A stretch of DNA of 64,000 nucleotides from Osedax fenrisi (GCA_964019155.1 OZ025240.1:21226521-21290520), one strand, 5' to 3'; counted from the first letter of the stretch, positions 25,801 to 37,128 are shown. Numbers and translations: made by a program. Notes: generated by a model from the letters alone, not told the origin.

Positions 25801-28800
25801 TTGAGAAGTTCAAATATTGGAATATATAATAATTATAGTTTTCGAGAGAATTTTAATATTTTTGAATAGTCTCGAAAATATGAAATTAGGACTCACAATA
25901 TTAATCGATAAATATTTTAAATACATAATATTTATAAGTAATTGTTTATTTATAAGCTATATGCTGAGAAAACAATAACAATAGTAATTCGTTAAAATTG
26001 ATGTTATACATATATAATTGATACATATATTTATTTACAAATTTTTGTTTGAAATATTCAAATAGCCATTATTCTCATGATGTAAATACCCAAACTGAAT
26101 TATAACCAAACTTGTAATTTAATATTTGACAATTGATATAACTTGTAGCTATGATTTTATTAAATATAATCATGTATGAATTGGAAATAATATAAAATGA
26201 TGTATTTATTATTTTCTAATTATATTTCTTATTTTCTATATTTTATTGCATCTAATTTTCACGTAAATAAATATTATTTTTAATCATATTCTAGCGATGT
26301 TAATATATCATTGTATTTCAGTGATAAGAGATGTGGAGGAGAGGAACAGGGAACTAGACCAAGTCCTTCTTAACTACACGAGTCTTGTGAAACCTGCTTT
26401 TGAAGAGTTTTGTCTTCCGGTAATCCTTTCACAATATTCTTATTACGATTTTAAATATTAAATTAACCCTGGCAATGAAAATTAGTTACATGGCTATATA
26501 AATCATAGTAAAATTATATATATATATATATATATATAAACCAAAGATTAAACCGAAGCAAAGATAATGCATTCCCATATCTATCTCTAGTACCCATAGA
26601 CATAGAATTAGGTAGTCTGCTATTGAAGATACAGTTTGTTCACCAATTTGAATGACAATCCGCCATTGTGTTTGTAATGTTTGTATTTGTATATCATATT
26701 TTTAATAACAATTCAAATTCACTTACATTACTATAATGACTCGCAATTGCTTTAATAAGTATGATAAATCCATTAAAATAAGCCAAATGATTAAAATTAT
26801 ATAAATAAATACACTTATATTATAATATTATAAAATAATTTTAACAAACCTTGTAAAAAAATGAAGTTATATAATATTTATTTTTAAATATTTAAAAATA
26901 ATATTTCATTTAATGACTAAATATCAATTTACTAAATAATTAGCTAATTATATAAAATGGAGATTACACACTTTTAGATTAATATATAATTAATATATAA
27001 GTAATTTAATATATGAAAAATTCCAATTAAATATATATTATAATTAGATATTTACAACTACTATTTTCATATTTTTCATATCAATTGACAAATTATAAAT
27101 AATATCACTGAATTATATTTGAATCAATATATTTAATTTAATGAATTATCATTGTATGCAGATTATTCAAATGGTGAAAAAAAAATATATCGCAGATTTA
27201 TACAAATAGCAGTCTACCAAATTCTAAGATTCCCAATTTTTTTTAATATCATAATTTATTAATAATATATATTTATATTATATATTTATTTTTTACATTA
27301 AATTACATAATTATAATTAGTTTAAGTTCTTGTTTTCTAATTATATGCATAAGTTTAAATTCATTACAATACAATACATGTTTTTTTTAATATGATTTAT
27401 AAACAATATATTTATAATTTATTTTATTTATTAAATATACCTAATGAATTTAAATTATTGTTATATAATTATATTATCATTTTAAAATCATTTCAATACA
27501 CATATAATACAATATAAATGTATATTTTATATAATTTATTATTTACAATTACAATAAATATAGAAAATTATTATTAGAATTCAACTCGTTTCTGTGATTT
27601 TTTTTTATATAACTTTACATCTTTTATTTTTACACTTGACTTATTGATATGTATTTTTTATTCTTTACATAATTTATTTTTAACTTATGAATATGATGAT
27701 TGGGGAAGTTCTCGCAAAAACAAATACATTTGTTTATTAACTTCTCCATTATTTCATGCTTTACAACATGACATAATAAATCTGATTTATTTATTTATTA
27801 TATAATTATTAACACTAGATGGCTATATCAAAGTATTAGGTTACACACGTGTAATATCTTTCCTTCGGAAAATCTTTGGTTAAACCATAAATATTATAGT
27901 ATTACAAGTTATATTATATAAAATAAATTGAAATAATTTAGACAATAAACTAAAGTTTATTTTTAATTATATTTGAAATATTATTATATAAATATAGATG
28001 AATTTTTTACATATTTTGTTACAATGAAATTAATATAATTTAATATATAAATGAGAATAAATAGATTTTAAAATTGTTAGAAAATTAAATTATCTATTGG
28101 GTGCGGTTTAATTTATTTTTTAAATCCGTAAAGTAAAATTTATATGTCATATTTTGTTATAACATATATATTATAATCTATATATATATTTTAATTTTTA
28201 TATATATTTAAATATTTATTATATAATAATTATGTATCGTGTGTTAAAATCATCGATATAAAGACAGTGGATAAGTAATTGACGCAATGCATGTAAAAGA
28301 TATATACGCGAATGGCACATTTATCGATAAATATGCATCAGAAAAATGGCATCGGTGATTTTGATTGGATATTAGTCATATTATATATGTCAAATATTAA
28401 AACAGTAGGCTTTTCGTCGAAATATATTAAAGTGACTTCTCTCTATATCAATGGATTTAGATTATAAACATCAATAAAATAGTATGATATCTTCAATTTA
28501 AATACACAAAATTACGAGGAATATTGATATGATGTATTTTAAATATATAATTTTATTTTTAGTATAGATTAAAATTCGTAGTAATTATCAATATATATGT
28601 TTAAATCAATAATATTAATCTATAATTTAGTAAGTATTTAGTAGTGTGTTTCGACTGCAGCGCCTCTATAGTAAATTGACATACACTACATTCAATTACT
28701 TATCTACTTTCTTTATATCGATGGTTAAAATACTTTCCAAATATATTTAATTATAATTATATTAGTTTATTGCAAGTTTTAATGTTAAATATTCTTATTA

Positions 28801-30414
28801 AATATAGTAATAATTAAATACATAGTTTTATAATAATAAAATAAATTGTAATCATAATATAATATTATTTTATTAATTCAATTTATTATATTAGACAAAG
28901 AAATATGCTGATGTCATAATACCTAGAGGAGCTGACAATACTGGTATGCTATTTTAATTATAATATTAAAGTAAAATTATTATTAAATTATGCTTATTTC
29001 AAATAAATGTTGGTAATACATTTTAGATAACTCTATTATATTAAATGTAATTAGTTATTAGGTATGTAGTAAAATATAAAAAATATAGAAACATTTTAAA
29101 CAAAAATTACTTAGACAAATATTATAAAATGTTTACAAATATTTAAAAAAAATGATCTATTATCTGAATTAATATTAATACATATATAAATATCATATAT
29201 ATTTATATTATAATTGTTTATTCGTAATTTATAAATTTTAACTATTGAATTAATATCAAATTTAAAAAAAATGATATTGTAAATATTAGTTAATAATTTT
29301 ATTAATTATAATAAGTATTAATTATGTAAATATGCTATTTAATTGTGAGATGTATTATTATTTATAAATAAATTATACTAATATATAATTAAATATAAAG
29401 CCAATACCACCTCGACGTAATTGGCTGCTTTTTGAACTATATAGTACTTATTTTGAGCGATATTTTCTCTCTGTATGGCACTTTCACTGATATCGCTACA
29501 ATTTCATTTAGCAATGTCTGTAATTTTAAATCTATCATCACTGCACATGTTTTATTATCATTATTTTTGTAAATTTAATATAATTCAAAGTGATTTTAAA
29601 GTTTATATTTACGAATTATATTGTTTTATTTTTATTAGATTGGTTTATTGTGTTATTAGTACTAGTATTCATATTATCAACAATAAGGGTAAAGTTAAAA
29701 AGTTCTTATAAATCTTTAAAGTAAAATGTTAAATTAAATTATTTTATCAAATTTACAATAATGCAATAGTTTATTTTCCGATGACTATATAGAATATCGC
29801 TTAGAAACAGTATTACTCTAAATTTTATATTAGTGAAAAATCACTAAGATTTAGTCCAATTGTCAACTGCCTACATTGTGTTTTTCATTTGTTTAAGTAT
29901 TTGTATAAATATAATTATTTAAATATAAATTTATTTTTATAAAATAAATGATTTGGAATCAAATAATATAGATAACTTATTACAGCTATATTAAATATAA
30001 TATATTTTATTGTAAGTCCTGAGAATTATGTTTGAAAAATATGTAATATTTATTTAAATAGTTTTAAAATATAATTTAATTAATTTAAAAAATAATTAAA
30101 TTGTAATAAATAAGTATTTAAGTGTTACACTAATAACTCTTCCATAGATTTTATCTACAACAATTTATTTAAAAAAATATTTATTTTCTATACACAATAT
30201 GTGATAACTAAATATTATAAATTATTAATATTAATTTATAAATAATTATTTTAATAAAACTATGTATTTATAAACAGTTGCAATAGGATTGATAGTTCAA
30301 CATATTCAAGATCTATTAAAGTGTAAAGGTCAATTAAATCAGAAATTCCAGAAGAACATTCATGCTGATCCAATTGTTAGTACTGGTATTGTTTACTCCC
30401 ATTCTTACCAGTAA
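13617..30414 (+). CDS. UCK: Uridine-cytidine kinase, complete, 7 exons
   Basis: Exons are 13617-13724, 22884-23055, 24697-24793, 25036-25181, 26322-26419, 28895-28943 and 30278-30414. They sum to 807 nt with all phases matching: 268 residues, close to the usual 260-280. The enzyme phosphorylates uridine and cytidine with ATP in the cytosolic pyrimidine salvage pathway. Visible motifs are the P-loop GVAGGTASGK (residues 27-36), SQESFY, YNFDHPEAFD, YDYKTHS, VILFEGILVFY, FVDTDADTRLSRR, VKPAFEEFCLPTKKYADVI and IPRGADNTVAIGLIVQHI. In human UCK2 the SQ-D-SFY aspartate (Asp62) is, as I recall, the catalytic base; here it is glutamate. Intron 1 (9.2 kb) carries a hAT-like element with a nested LINE, intron 3 follows a piggyBac-like MITE in intron 2, and exon 4's donor lies in a minisatellite. 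Confidence 0.94.
14031..14537. mobile_element. MITE with TGGTCAAAAG termini
   Basis: Left end TGGTCAAAAGATTAACGATT, then ...TTGTTTATTC; the right end, reverse complemented, reads TGGTCAAAAGCTTCACGATT, then ...TTGTTTATTCGAATTAG. Arms are about 100 bp. The loop includes a 60-bp TA run (14238-14298). A one-ended copy lies at 22219-22350. Confidence 0.7.
15100..16065. other. hAT-like element interior, left of LINE
   Basis: AT-rich and non-coding. It includes a phrase CCCAAAGTGAGCCTATAAAT at about 15388 that resembles CCCCAAGTGAGCCTATAAAT at about 14684 outside the element, and a CCCCAAAGGCGGGG hairpin at about 15870. No ORF was recognised. Confidence 0.4.
16396..19227 (-). pseudogene. LINE ORF2: endonuclease plus reverse transcriptase, one in-frame stop
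   Basis: The frame opens straight after the ORF1 TGA, reading LSYNIALINIRSLRSN, with no ATG before the endonuclease domain. APE-type endonuclease motifs: ALTETWIS, VIYRPP, VLGDLNYHY, NTLDMIFT and LLTDHF. Reverse transcriptase motifs: YRPISHLPLLSKILER, FQSAFRKGHSTETALL, LLDLSSAFDTLDH, GIPQGSVLGPSLF and the catalytic IFADD. A single TAA at 17406-17404 replaces one codon between WFT and YLTNRN, within the reverse transcriptase domain; the rest is open to 16396 (about 940 codons). With only one disabling change this is a young copy. The motifs fit the CR1/L2 group. Confidence 0.88.
19228..20211 (-). CDS. LINE ORF1 protein with PHD-like zinc finger
   Basis: 327 residues. The N-terminus MSSNCSHCNLPACEYY continues with LKCKTCPSILHYNCL, a Cys/His pattern of paired C-x2-C and H-x2-C sites like the PHD-type finger of CR1-group ORF1 proteins. 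A Ser/Thr/Pro-rich middle (residues about 80-165) follows, then a more hydrophilic conserved-looking C-terminal half. Such proteins are thought to bind nucleic acid or chromatin in the LINE RNP. It ends in TGA at 19230-19228, directly followed in the same frame by ORF2. Confidence 0.8.
   Translation of the reverse strand: MSSNCSHCNLPACEYYLKCKTCPSILHYNCLYPAAIISKSWFHSKNPPPAYAIAIFNSPNFIFSCSSCLALNKFPSTNHTTTPPITMPYSPSTLTDKSIHNTCSKVTPNITSDIYSSTTTINIQPKHQPNANTYRNIPKLMDLTFSSNHTPTPILSSSTSSKSSSIRSIDNSLILVLEHLLPYEVNYNFIVSLIDYIKLPHSYITSASFLTSTAILRFTNISARDICFSSLLKISPHSNFKHIFIRHYLPDSTRLLGKVLYHALKQKLTPILYKVFFNNRSQTFELRDKKNPLSYPPFLIPESDLTKWFDSFDHYKKSFINNSSSQA
22219..22350. repeat. One-ended copy of the TGGTCAAAAG MITE
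   Basis: TGTCAAAAGATTTGTGATTA then TTGTTTATTCGAATTAGCGA and TTTTAGTTTTAGTCATTTTC match the arm of the 14031-14537 element. No second arm was found before exon 2. Confidence 0.55.
22740..22843. repeat. (TA)n/TAAATA repeat before UCK exon 2
   Basis: Imperfect TATATAAATATATA array ending about 40 bp upstream of the exon 2 acceptor. Confidence 0.9.
22884..23055 (+). CDS. UCK: UCK exon 2
   Basis: Acceptor AACACAG| then TSVCSNITKELYNSHDELDK through ISQESFYHPL to KYNFDHP, ending in phase 1 at donor CCG|GTTAGT. Much higher GC than its surroundings. Confidence 0.93.
23938..24532. mobile_element. piggyBac-like MITE (TTAA target)
   Basis: Ends GGGCCGGCGTAACCTT and AAGGTTACGCCGGCCC are perfect 16-bp terminal inverted repeats flanked by TTAA on both sides (23934-23937 and 24533-24536). 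TTAA duplication is the mark of piggyBac-type transposition. No transposase is present. It lies in UCK intron 2. Confidence 0.85.
24697..24793 (+). CDS. UCK: UCK exon 3
   Basis: Acceptor TTTACAG| then EAFDEVLMLKTLKELKSG through IPIYDYKTHS, ending in phase 2 at donor CTAT|GTCAGT. The conserved substrate-binding histidine of THS is present. Confidence 0.93.
25036..25181 (+). CDS. UCK: UCK exon 4
   Basis: Acceptor GACTAG| then KTNEQQVIHPSDVILFEG through FVDTDADTRLSRR, ending in phase 1 at donor GAGAG|GTTTAC. Its last 11 bases and the donor form the start of an 11-copy tandem repeat. Confidence 0.92.
25171..25725 (+). repeat. 49-bp minisatellite containing UCK exon 4 donor
   Basis: Eleven copies of a 49-bp unit beginning CTCTGAGAGGTTTGCTATGA and ending GCTTACGTTAAACAT. 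Copy 1 starts in the last 11 bases of exon 4 and supplies its splice donor. One copy carries an extra 15-bp TTCATTTAGCTTACG duplication. Copies differ at one or two positions only. Confidence 0.95.
26322..26419 (+). CDS. UCK: UCK exon 5
   Basis: Acceptor TATTTCAG| then VIRDVEERNRELDQVLLNYT through KPAFEEFCLP, phase 0 at donor CCG|GTAATC. Confidence 0.94.
26542..27878. mobile_element. Second CAAAGATTTT-family element
   Basis: The left end CAAAGATTAAACCGAAGCAA and the reverse complement of the right end CAAAGATTTTCCGAAGGAAA match the termini of the 12184-12636 element. The target duplication is unclear. It contains a further inverted repeat pair at 26604-27224. It lies in UCK intron 5. Confidence 0.5.
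26604..27224. mobile_element. MITE nested in UCK intron 5
   Basis: Left AGAATTAGGTAGTCTGCTAT and right end, reverse complemented, AGAATTTGGTAGACTGCTAT: about 20 bp inverted repeats around an AT-rich core. Confidence 0.55.
28251..28723. mobile_element. hAT-like MITE with perfect 8-bp target duplication
   Basis: Left CATCGATATAAAGACAGTGG then ATAAGTAATTGA; right end, reverse complemented, CATCGATATAAAGAAAGTAG then ATAAGTAATTGA. Both sides are flanked by GTTAAAAT (28243-28250 and 28724-28731). It is non-coding and lies in UCK intron 5. Confidence 0.85.
28895..28943 (+). CDS. UCK: UCK exon 6
   Basis: Acceptor TATTAG| then TKKYADVIIPRGADNT, phase 1 at donor CTG|GTATGC. Confidence 0.94.
30278..30414 (+). 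CDS. UCK: UCK exon 7 (stop codon)
   Basis: Acceptor AAACAG| then VAIGLIVQHIQDLLKCKG through to a C-terminal SHSYQ and TAA at 30412-30414. The tail after HIQDLL is shorter than in vertebrate UCK2. Confidence 0.92.
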
Positions 30415-31993
30415 TGTATTGTGATATATTGTGATGTATTTTTCTTTGCATAAAATGTGCATTTGGGACAGATAACTCAGATGATCTTGTTAATAATCAT
30501 GTATACATTGTAAATCTCAATATAAGCATCCATATTTATATTAGATCTAGACATATCTGTTCTAAATGTGTGGTTTCACTTCAAATACAACCATCAAATA
30601 TCACTAAAATAATTGAATTTATTGGCAATATGATAATTATTCACGAAATACAAATGTATTCTAATCTATTTGAAAGTGTTTAAATAATTAATTAATTTTT
30701 CAGATTGAAATTAAATTTATATTCATTTTATTATTTAACTTTCATCCAATATTTCTACATCATACTCTTAATTAATATAATATATAATACATTAATTAAT
30801 CAATTTAAATATACATATTTATAATATTAAAAAATAACAAAATAATTTGACTAAATTGAATAACCTTTAGATGGTAGTTCTAGTTTCATATTTATATCGT
30901 ATTTCGTGAATCATTACCATTCATATTATAATTTGTATTATGTAATTTTTTTTAAATATATCGTTATTTTACGATAAGCCACCTTCGTGATTCAATGAAC
31001 AATTACTAGTGTTATTTACGATATTTTGTTGAATTTTACGTTACCATCCTATCAGAGAGAAAGAGACCGCGATACATTCAGGGTATCCGGCTGAGAAGAA
31101 ACGTCTACATCATTTTCCTCCTCGCTATCTTTGTTATACGTTGTGTTTATTAATAGTACAGTAATATTGTATCGGTATTTGTATTATAATTCTGCGTAGA
31201 TTAATTTTAGTTTTGCACCCACACTAGTTTCTCACTGCACATTCGACAAATTAAGTGAATGAGTCAAAGGTCAGTGAATCTTTGTACTTACTAATTACTA
31301 TATGCGTAACACAATATTTAAATAAGTATATTTTTATATAATGCCACATTTTATACGTATTTTTATACTTCTACCATGATTAATGCAATATAATCATGTC
31401 TTTTTTAACACTTTGTTTGTTTATTTGTTAATCAATTTTTGCATTATTATTCGATTGTCTTATTTAAATATCATTCGTGAACAGTTTGACATCACCGATA
31501 ATGATAATCCATTCAAGAGAAGTCAATGTCACCATTGATTATCATCAACAACATCCTCAATTAACCCATTACCTCAAGATATTAAATATATTAATACTGC
31601 TATATATATGAACTGCTTCTTTTGTAATTTAAACAATGTTTTATCTAATAAATAATATTGTAAATCGATTAATAAAAAAAATAGATAATATGTTATTATT
31701 GCAAACAAATTATCTTTATTTATTAAATATAATTTAATTCAATTAATAAATATAATTTAAAAGTGGAATAATAATACAATACATAATATAAATCAATTGA
31801 TAATTATTTAAATATATTCAAATATCTATTATATAAAAATAAATTTCCTACACAAATAATCATGATTCTTTAATAATACTGCTGATTTTATATTAAACTA
31901 GTTTTTATAATATGTACTCGTATACTCTATATAATAATATAGTAATACAATAATTATCTAATTAATTTGTAATTATGATATTCTTGAGAATTT
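30415..31993. other. Intergenic, between convergent UCK and CKS1
   Basis: AT-rich, except for a GC-richer island at about 31030-31150 that reads in one plus frame as HPIREKETAIHSGYPAEKKR and continues to a stop. It is not recognised and may be a gene fragment or transposon relic. Confidence 0.4.
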
Positions 31994-32034
31994 TCATTTG
32001 TATATCTTTCTTCTGAACAAAATCACGTGAGGTT
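31994..32034 (-). CDS. CKS1: CKS1 exon 3 (stop codon)
   Basis: Acceptor AAACAG| then EPHVILFRRKIYK and TGA at 31996-31994. It completes the HYPEPH hinge across the intron. Confidence 0.94.
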
Positions 32035-33622
32035 CTGTTTTCAATAATGTATATTAAATTAATATTAAACTAATTAAATATATATTAATTTATTTAATTA
32101 TACTAATAAATAAATAATATTTCATAAGATTAGAATTTATATTATACATTGTGAAATACATTATATTTAATGATATGATAACTAGTGGTTATTATAATAA
32201 TGCATATCATTAAAAACTTCTATTATATTGATATCAACTGTTAACACTTTAATTTTAAATATATCGATACATCTGATATATTTTTCATTAATAAATATGA
32301 ACTCCTATAGAAAGTAAGTCATTTCTTCAATCGGGATAAAACATTGAAATTATAAGTCACAGCTATAACTATAACTATAGTTTGTGATCATAAATACATA
32401 AGTTTACAGCTTAATTAGTAAACACACATAGATGTCCTTATTATATATATAATGAATGCTACATCGAAGTTACCTGGATAGTGTTGCATGTAATGTACCC
32501 ATCCATTGCTCTGTCTGATACCAAGTTCTTTCCATTCCGTCTCGGTCATTAAATAATTAGGGACTTGTCTCGCTATTTCATCTGGAAGAATAACATGCCT
32601 GTAGATATGCGTGTGTGTATGTTAATGATAGTCTTAATAAGCATCTGAAGTATACGATAGATACTGAGATAATATGGGATAGTGAAAATCTTAAATATAT
32701 TTTATTACTTTAAATATTAAACTATTATTAAATAAACTAATGGTTTATACTATAAACTATAAACTTTATAGGCAGATATGTAGATAAATATTTAGAATTA
32801 TATTGTATATTTACTATTTATATTTAAACCATATCTAATACATTTATAAATTATATAAGCTTATTATTCTAATTATATATATATAAATAAACTATAATTC
32901 TATATTATATTAAACAATATTAATAAAAAATAATACAAATATCTAAATCTATATTCTTAAAAACTATTGGGTTATATTGATTAACTATTCCTATTAAATA
33001 TAGTATTAAATGAAGGAATTTTCCTGTCAGTATGAAACATGGTTTAATAAAGGTAATATATTATTAAGAAAATACTAATTCATTTTCTAATTACATATTC
33101 CAATATCTACAATTCCTCAAATAGTAAACATTGGTTACAATAGATAAGTGATATTGTTATCTAAATATAATATTTCTAATAATTTAATTACCAATTTTGG
33201 TATCAAACAAATACGAAACTTCCGATGAGATAAGTATATAATTTGTTATGCAATAGCTATTCAAATATACTAGTATATTTGTAGATCTATCAAAATCTTT
33301 AATACAATAATTCCCGAAATATTATACAAAAATCTTAAATTATATAATAATGACGTATTTCATTAAACTTGTTAAAAAATCATATAATAAATTGGACAAT
33401 TACGAAAACACTAATTAAATCTCTGATAATATAATATTCTAGAATTAATAATATGGTAGGATCTTCAGATTATGTATTGGGATTTCTCTTGTATTTAATA
33501 TGTCCAGGTAATATGTATTACTAAATGTTGTATCAAATAATTCAATTCAATCCATATTACTTTTTACTCATTTACATTGAAGGTACACTAATTGTATAAC
33601 ACTAGTATATTATATACAGTAT

Positions 33623-33658
<36 letters not shown>

Positions 33659-35562
33659 TATATACTAATATTAAGAGATGGTGTAAATAAAAGTAATTAA
33701 TTCGATACAATCTTATTAATAAAAACTAGATTAGCTAGTTAGGAAGAACTATTAAAAAGCATTTAATTTAAATAAAATGAGTTAAAATATTCACAGGTTA
33801 TTACTGTATGTAATTTATTAATTAAAAACTCCTTCGTTTTATGAATTATTTATTAATACTGAAAGTATATTACCTATTTAAATATAATTATTATATGATG
33901 TCTGAATACATTTTTACAAATAATTATAATCATTGTAGATGTACTATTGTTTAGTGTTATCTAACTCATAGAACTTTTAAACCATGATTTCAATTTTAAC
34001 AACACACTAAACTATAGTTTTGCTTCACAATAACTTTCTGGAGATCATATATCTTGGTATATCATAAAAATATCTAGTCTTTGAACATTTGGAAAGAATG
34101 ATCTCATTTAATCTAATTTAATGGATACTTTTGTTTCATTGAATACTATCCCAGCAAACAGTAAGAGCAACATAATAGCAGCATAACAGCACATGCTAGA
34201 GCCTTAAATGTTTACATTGTGCTATTATGCTGCCATTATGCTACTATTAAATGTATATTATGCTGCTATTAATTTGTCATTCTATTATGATGCTGTTATG
34301 CTACTATTATGCTGCCATTATGCTAATATTATGCTGCTATTAATTTTAAAAGTATATTATGCTGCTATTATACTGCTATTATATGCTTTTTTTTTCCAAT
34401 ATATTTCAAGTCAGACTAAATAAACTATACATATTTCAGGATGATAACTATCCCAGCTAACAGTAATAGCTTCATAATAGCAGCATAACAGCATATTTAA
34501 TAGCCTCAAATGTTTACATTATGCTATTATTATGCTGTTATGTTGCCATTAAATGTCTATTATGCTGTTATTATGCTGCTGTTATGTTGCTATTTAAAGT
34601 CTATTATGTTATTATTATGCTGCTATTAATTTTAAAAGTATATTATGCTACTATTATGTTCCTATTATTAGAATAGCTACATAGTATCTACATACTATAC
34701 TTTTAAAATTAATATCATAATAATAGCATAATAGACTTTAAATAGAAACATATCAGCAGCATAATAGCATGAACAATTAATAGCAGCATAATAGACATTT
34801 AATGGCAACATAATAGTAGCATAATAGCACAATGTAAACATTTGTGGCTATTAAATATGCTGTTATGCTGATATTATGAGGCTATACTGCTAGCTGTGTT
34901 ACTATGTTTGTTATGGTCTGATTTCATTTTATTCCCAATATTTAATTTTAATCATCACCTACTTGTATAATTTCATAAATTTTCATTTAAGGAACTAATA
35001 ACAGTGTCACCATATTTGGATTGTAAATAAATAAATGTAAATTAAAAAAATAGGTATCCAAATAGGTAAACCTATCCATCATCATGTTTATTAAAACTTA
35101 GAAATCTAAATTCATAGAATTCCTACACGTATATTATAATACATATTATATTACCTATTAATATTATAATATTATATATATATATATAAAATAGTATTTA
35201 TATGGTAAAATATAACATTATGATACAATATACCACCAATAAAATGACCTATTAGATAGTACATGTATACATATTAAACAATACTAATATATAGTTATTA
35301 TATATAGTATAATATATATATATATATATATATATTATAAAAGTAATCTACCTATATAATTTCTCTATGTACATATACTGTATATATGTATACATATTGA
35401 CATTATTGCTAATATACGGTAAATCGGAATAACCTATATTGTAATGTGTGTTATATACATACACGTATACAGTGTATACTATACACACATACACACACAT
35501 ACACACATGTATAGACATACACACACATACACACACGTATATACACATACATATATACATAA

Positions 35563-35610
<48 letters not shown>

Positions 35611-35693
35611 GTCTTTATAAAGCTAAAGTATAACCTGTATTCATATCTTGAATCGTAATATTTAGAAGAGTAGGCTATTAAATGAACTGGCAT
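31994..35693 (-). CDS. CKS1: Cyclin-dependent kinase regulatory subunit (CKS1 type), complete, 3 exons
   Basis: Exons in transcript order are 35693-35635, 32598-32474 and 32034-31994; phases 2 and 1 match and give 74 residues (human CKS1B has 79). CKS proteins bind CDKs and phosphorylated partners and are needed for mitosis and SCF-dependent degradation. Landmarks are YSSKYYDSRYEYRHVILP, TETEWKELGIRQSNGWVHYM, the hinge HYPEPH and VILFRRK before the stop. The phosphate-binding set known in CKS1 (Lys, Arg of EYR, Ser and Trp of QSNGW, Arg of FRR) is all present. The start at 35693 gives MPVHLIAYSS, close to the usual N-terminus. The frame stays open further upstream to ATGs at 35756 and 35795, so a longer N-terminus is possible. 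Confidence 0.93.
32474..32598 (-). CDS. CKS1: CKS1 exon 2
   Basis: Acceptor TCTACAG| then HVILPDEIARQVPNYLMTET through QSNGWVHYMQHYP, phase 1 at donor CCAG|GTAACT. Confidence 0.95.
32599..34151. other. CKS1 intron 1, left part: nothing recognised
   Basis: AT-rich, with a TA run at 33627-33656. No exon or bounded transposon was found. Confidence 0.4.
34152..34430. repeat. Partial copy of ATTATGCTGC foldback element
   Basis: Starts CCCAGCAAACAGTAAGAGCA like the complete element at 34452 and contains the same TTATGCTGCTATTA subrepeats, but lacks a return arm. The ORF through it is a repeat artefact. Confidence 0.65.
34452..34902. mobile_element. Foldback element with about 220-bp arms
   Basis: The left arm begins CCCAGCTAACAGTAATAGCT and the right arm, reverse complemented, begins ACAGCTAGCAGTATAGCCTC. 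Nearly the whole element is one palindrome centred at about 34675, with arms built of repeated ATTATGCTGC-type words. It lies in CKS1 intron 1. Confidence 0.75.
35635..35693 (-). CDS. CKS1: CKS1 exon 1 (start codon)
   Basis: 19 codons, MPVHLIAYSSKYYDSRYEY, plus two bases of an Arg codon, donor ACAG|GTTATA. It may extend upstream in frame (DREQQDVIDLPDEGFFE precedes this Met). Confidence 0.85.
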
Positions 35694-36300
35694 CTCAAAG
35701 AATCCCTCATCCGGTAAATCAATAACATCCTGCTGTTCTCGGTCGTAGTAGTACATAGAAGTGAAGATGACGAGGATATGGCTAATTATAGACACGCGTA
35801 CACTAATAATAGGGTAGCAATATAAGAGTTGACTATATGTTATACATCATACACTATTCTGATATAAATATAGGTATGTACTAATAGTAGGTGTATATAG
35901 TACCTATATCTGTGAACTAGTTTGTTACCCAACTGAATAATGAAACCTAGATTGTTACCTATACTTCTAGAAGTTTCTAGATTCTCCTACTTTTAACGTT
36001 ACATCTATACAATACATTTAAACGGGTAATACGTGTATTAAACTGGCGATATTAACAAGGACGCGATGTCCACTGGAATGAGCGAATAACAACGAGTGCG
36101 CGACCGACGAGGAGGAGGAAGAGGAGGATAATAAACTCAGACGATTATAAACACGAATATAACGTGTATTATCGCCTGGACTGTATTTACCGTACACGCG
36201 CGCTGCTATTCGTGTGCTAACTCGTTCACGATAGGTATTCAATTCCTCTATGCGTTACCACTCGTACGAATAGTTGTGCCGATGGGTTATAATTATTGTA
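35694..36300. promoter_or_regulatory. Probable CKS1 upstream region
   Basis: GC- and CpG-richer than its surroundings (36030-36260, with CGCGCGCTGC and repeated CG words), upstream of the CKS1 start on the minus strand. A 74-codon minus ORF here has a low-complexity Ser run and is not convincing as a gene. The promoter role is inferred. Confidence 0.4.
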
Positions 36301-36473
36301 TACACACACATCTATAGATTAATACTCACACAATTAACCCAATTCAACTTATATACCTTACTACCTATGTACTACCTATACAACCTATATGTATTGAAGA
36401 GAATTATAATTATATACGATATATTCTTGTGATTATAAATGATATATGTATATAGGTATATGTATATGTATAT

Positions 36474-36474
36474 A

Positions 36475-36553
<79 letters not shown>
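36474..36553. repeat. (TA)n microsatellite
   Basis: Long TA tract with single TATATGTATA interruptions. Confidence 0.95.
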
Positions 36554-36554
<1 letters not shown>

Positions 36555-36863
36555 AGGACACTCTCAGTAACCATGAATTCCATAAAAAAATGTTATTGAA
36601 TAAAATATTCATAATTATATAAATAGTCTAAATAAGTATTTTTATTTTTCATAATTCAAAATAATGCTGATAAACTGATTTTTTATTACGTTTTTAAATT
36701 TATGAAAACAATTTCAATTTAAAACCTTCTCAAGCATATCAAAAATGTATCAATATAAAATATAACAATATATTATTAATAACTAAAGCATTCTAAACAT
36801 TATTTGAATAATTATTATATTTTTTATCAAATATTCATTAAGATATAATCATATACCTATAGG

Positions 36864-37070
36864 CAGAGCTGGGCACGATACTCAAAAAATGTATAATAGA
36901 TACAATTACAATTACACACTTTTTTCTTATAATAGATACTACTACAATTACTTTAAAAAAAATCATAGTAGATACAATTACAAATACATTATTTTCTTAG
37001 TAGATACATCTTAGTAGATACAAATACATTATAATTATATACAATATATATATTATATAGATATAAATAA

Positions 37071-37128
<58 letters not shown>

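Noticed and set aside
34208..34423. 71-codon plus ORF
   Set aside because: Translation of ATTATGCTGC repeats in the foldback family.
36018..36242. 74-codon minus ORF with a Ser run
   Set aside because: Possibly CKS1 upstream sequence; low complexity and no homology recognised.
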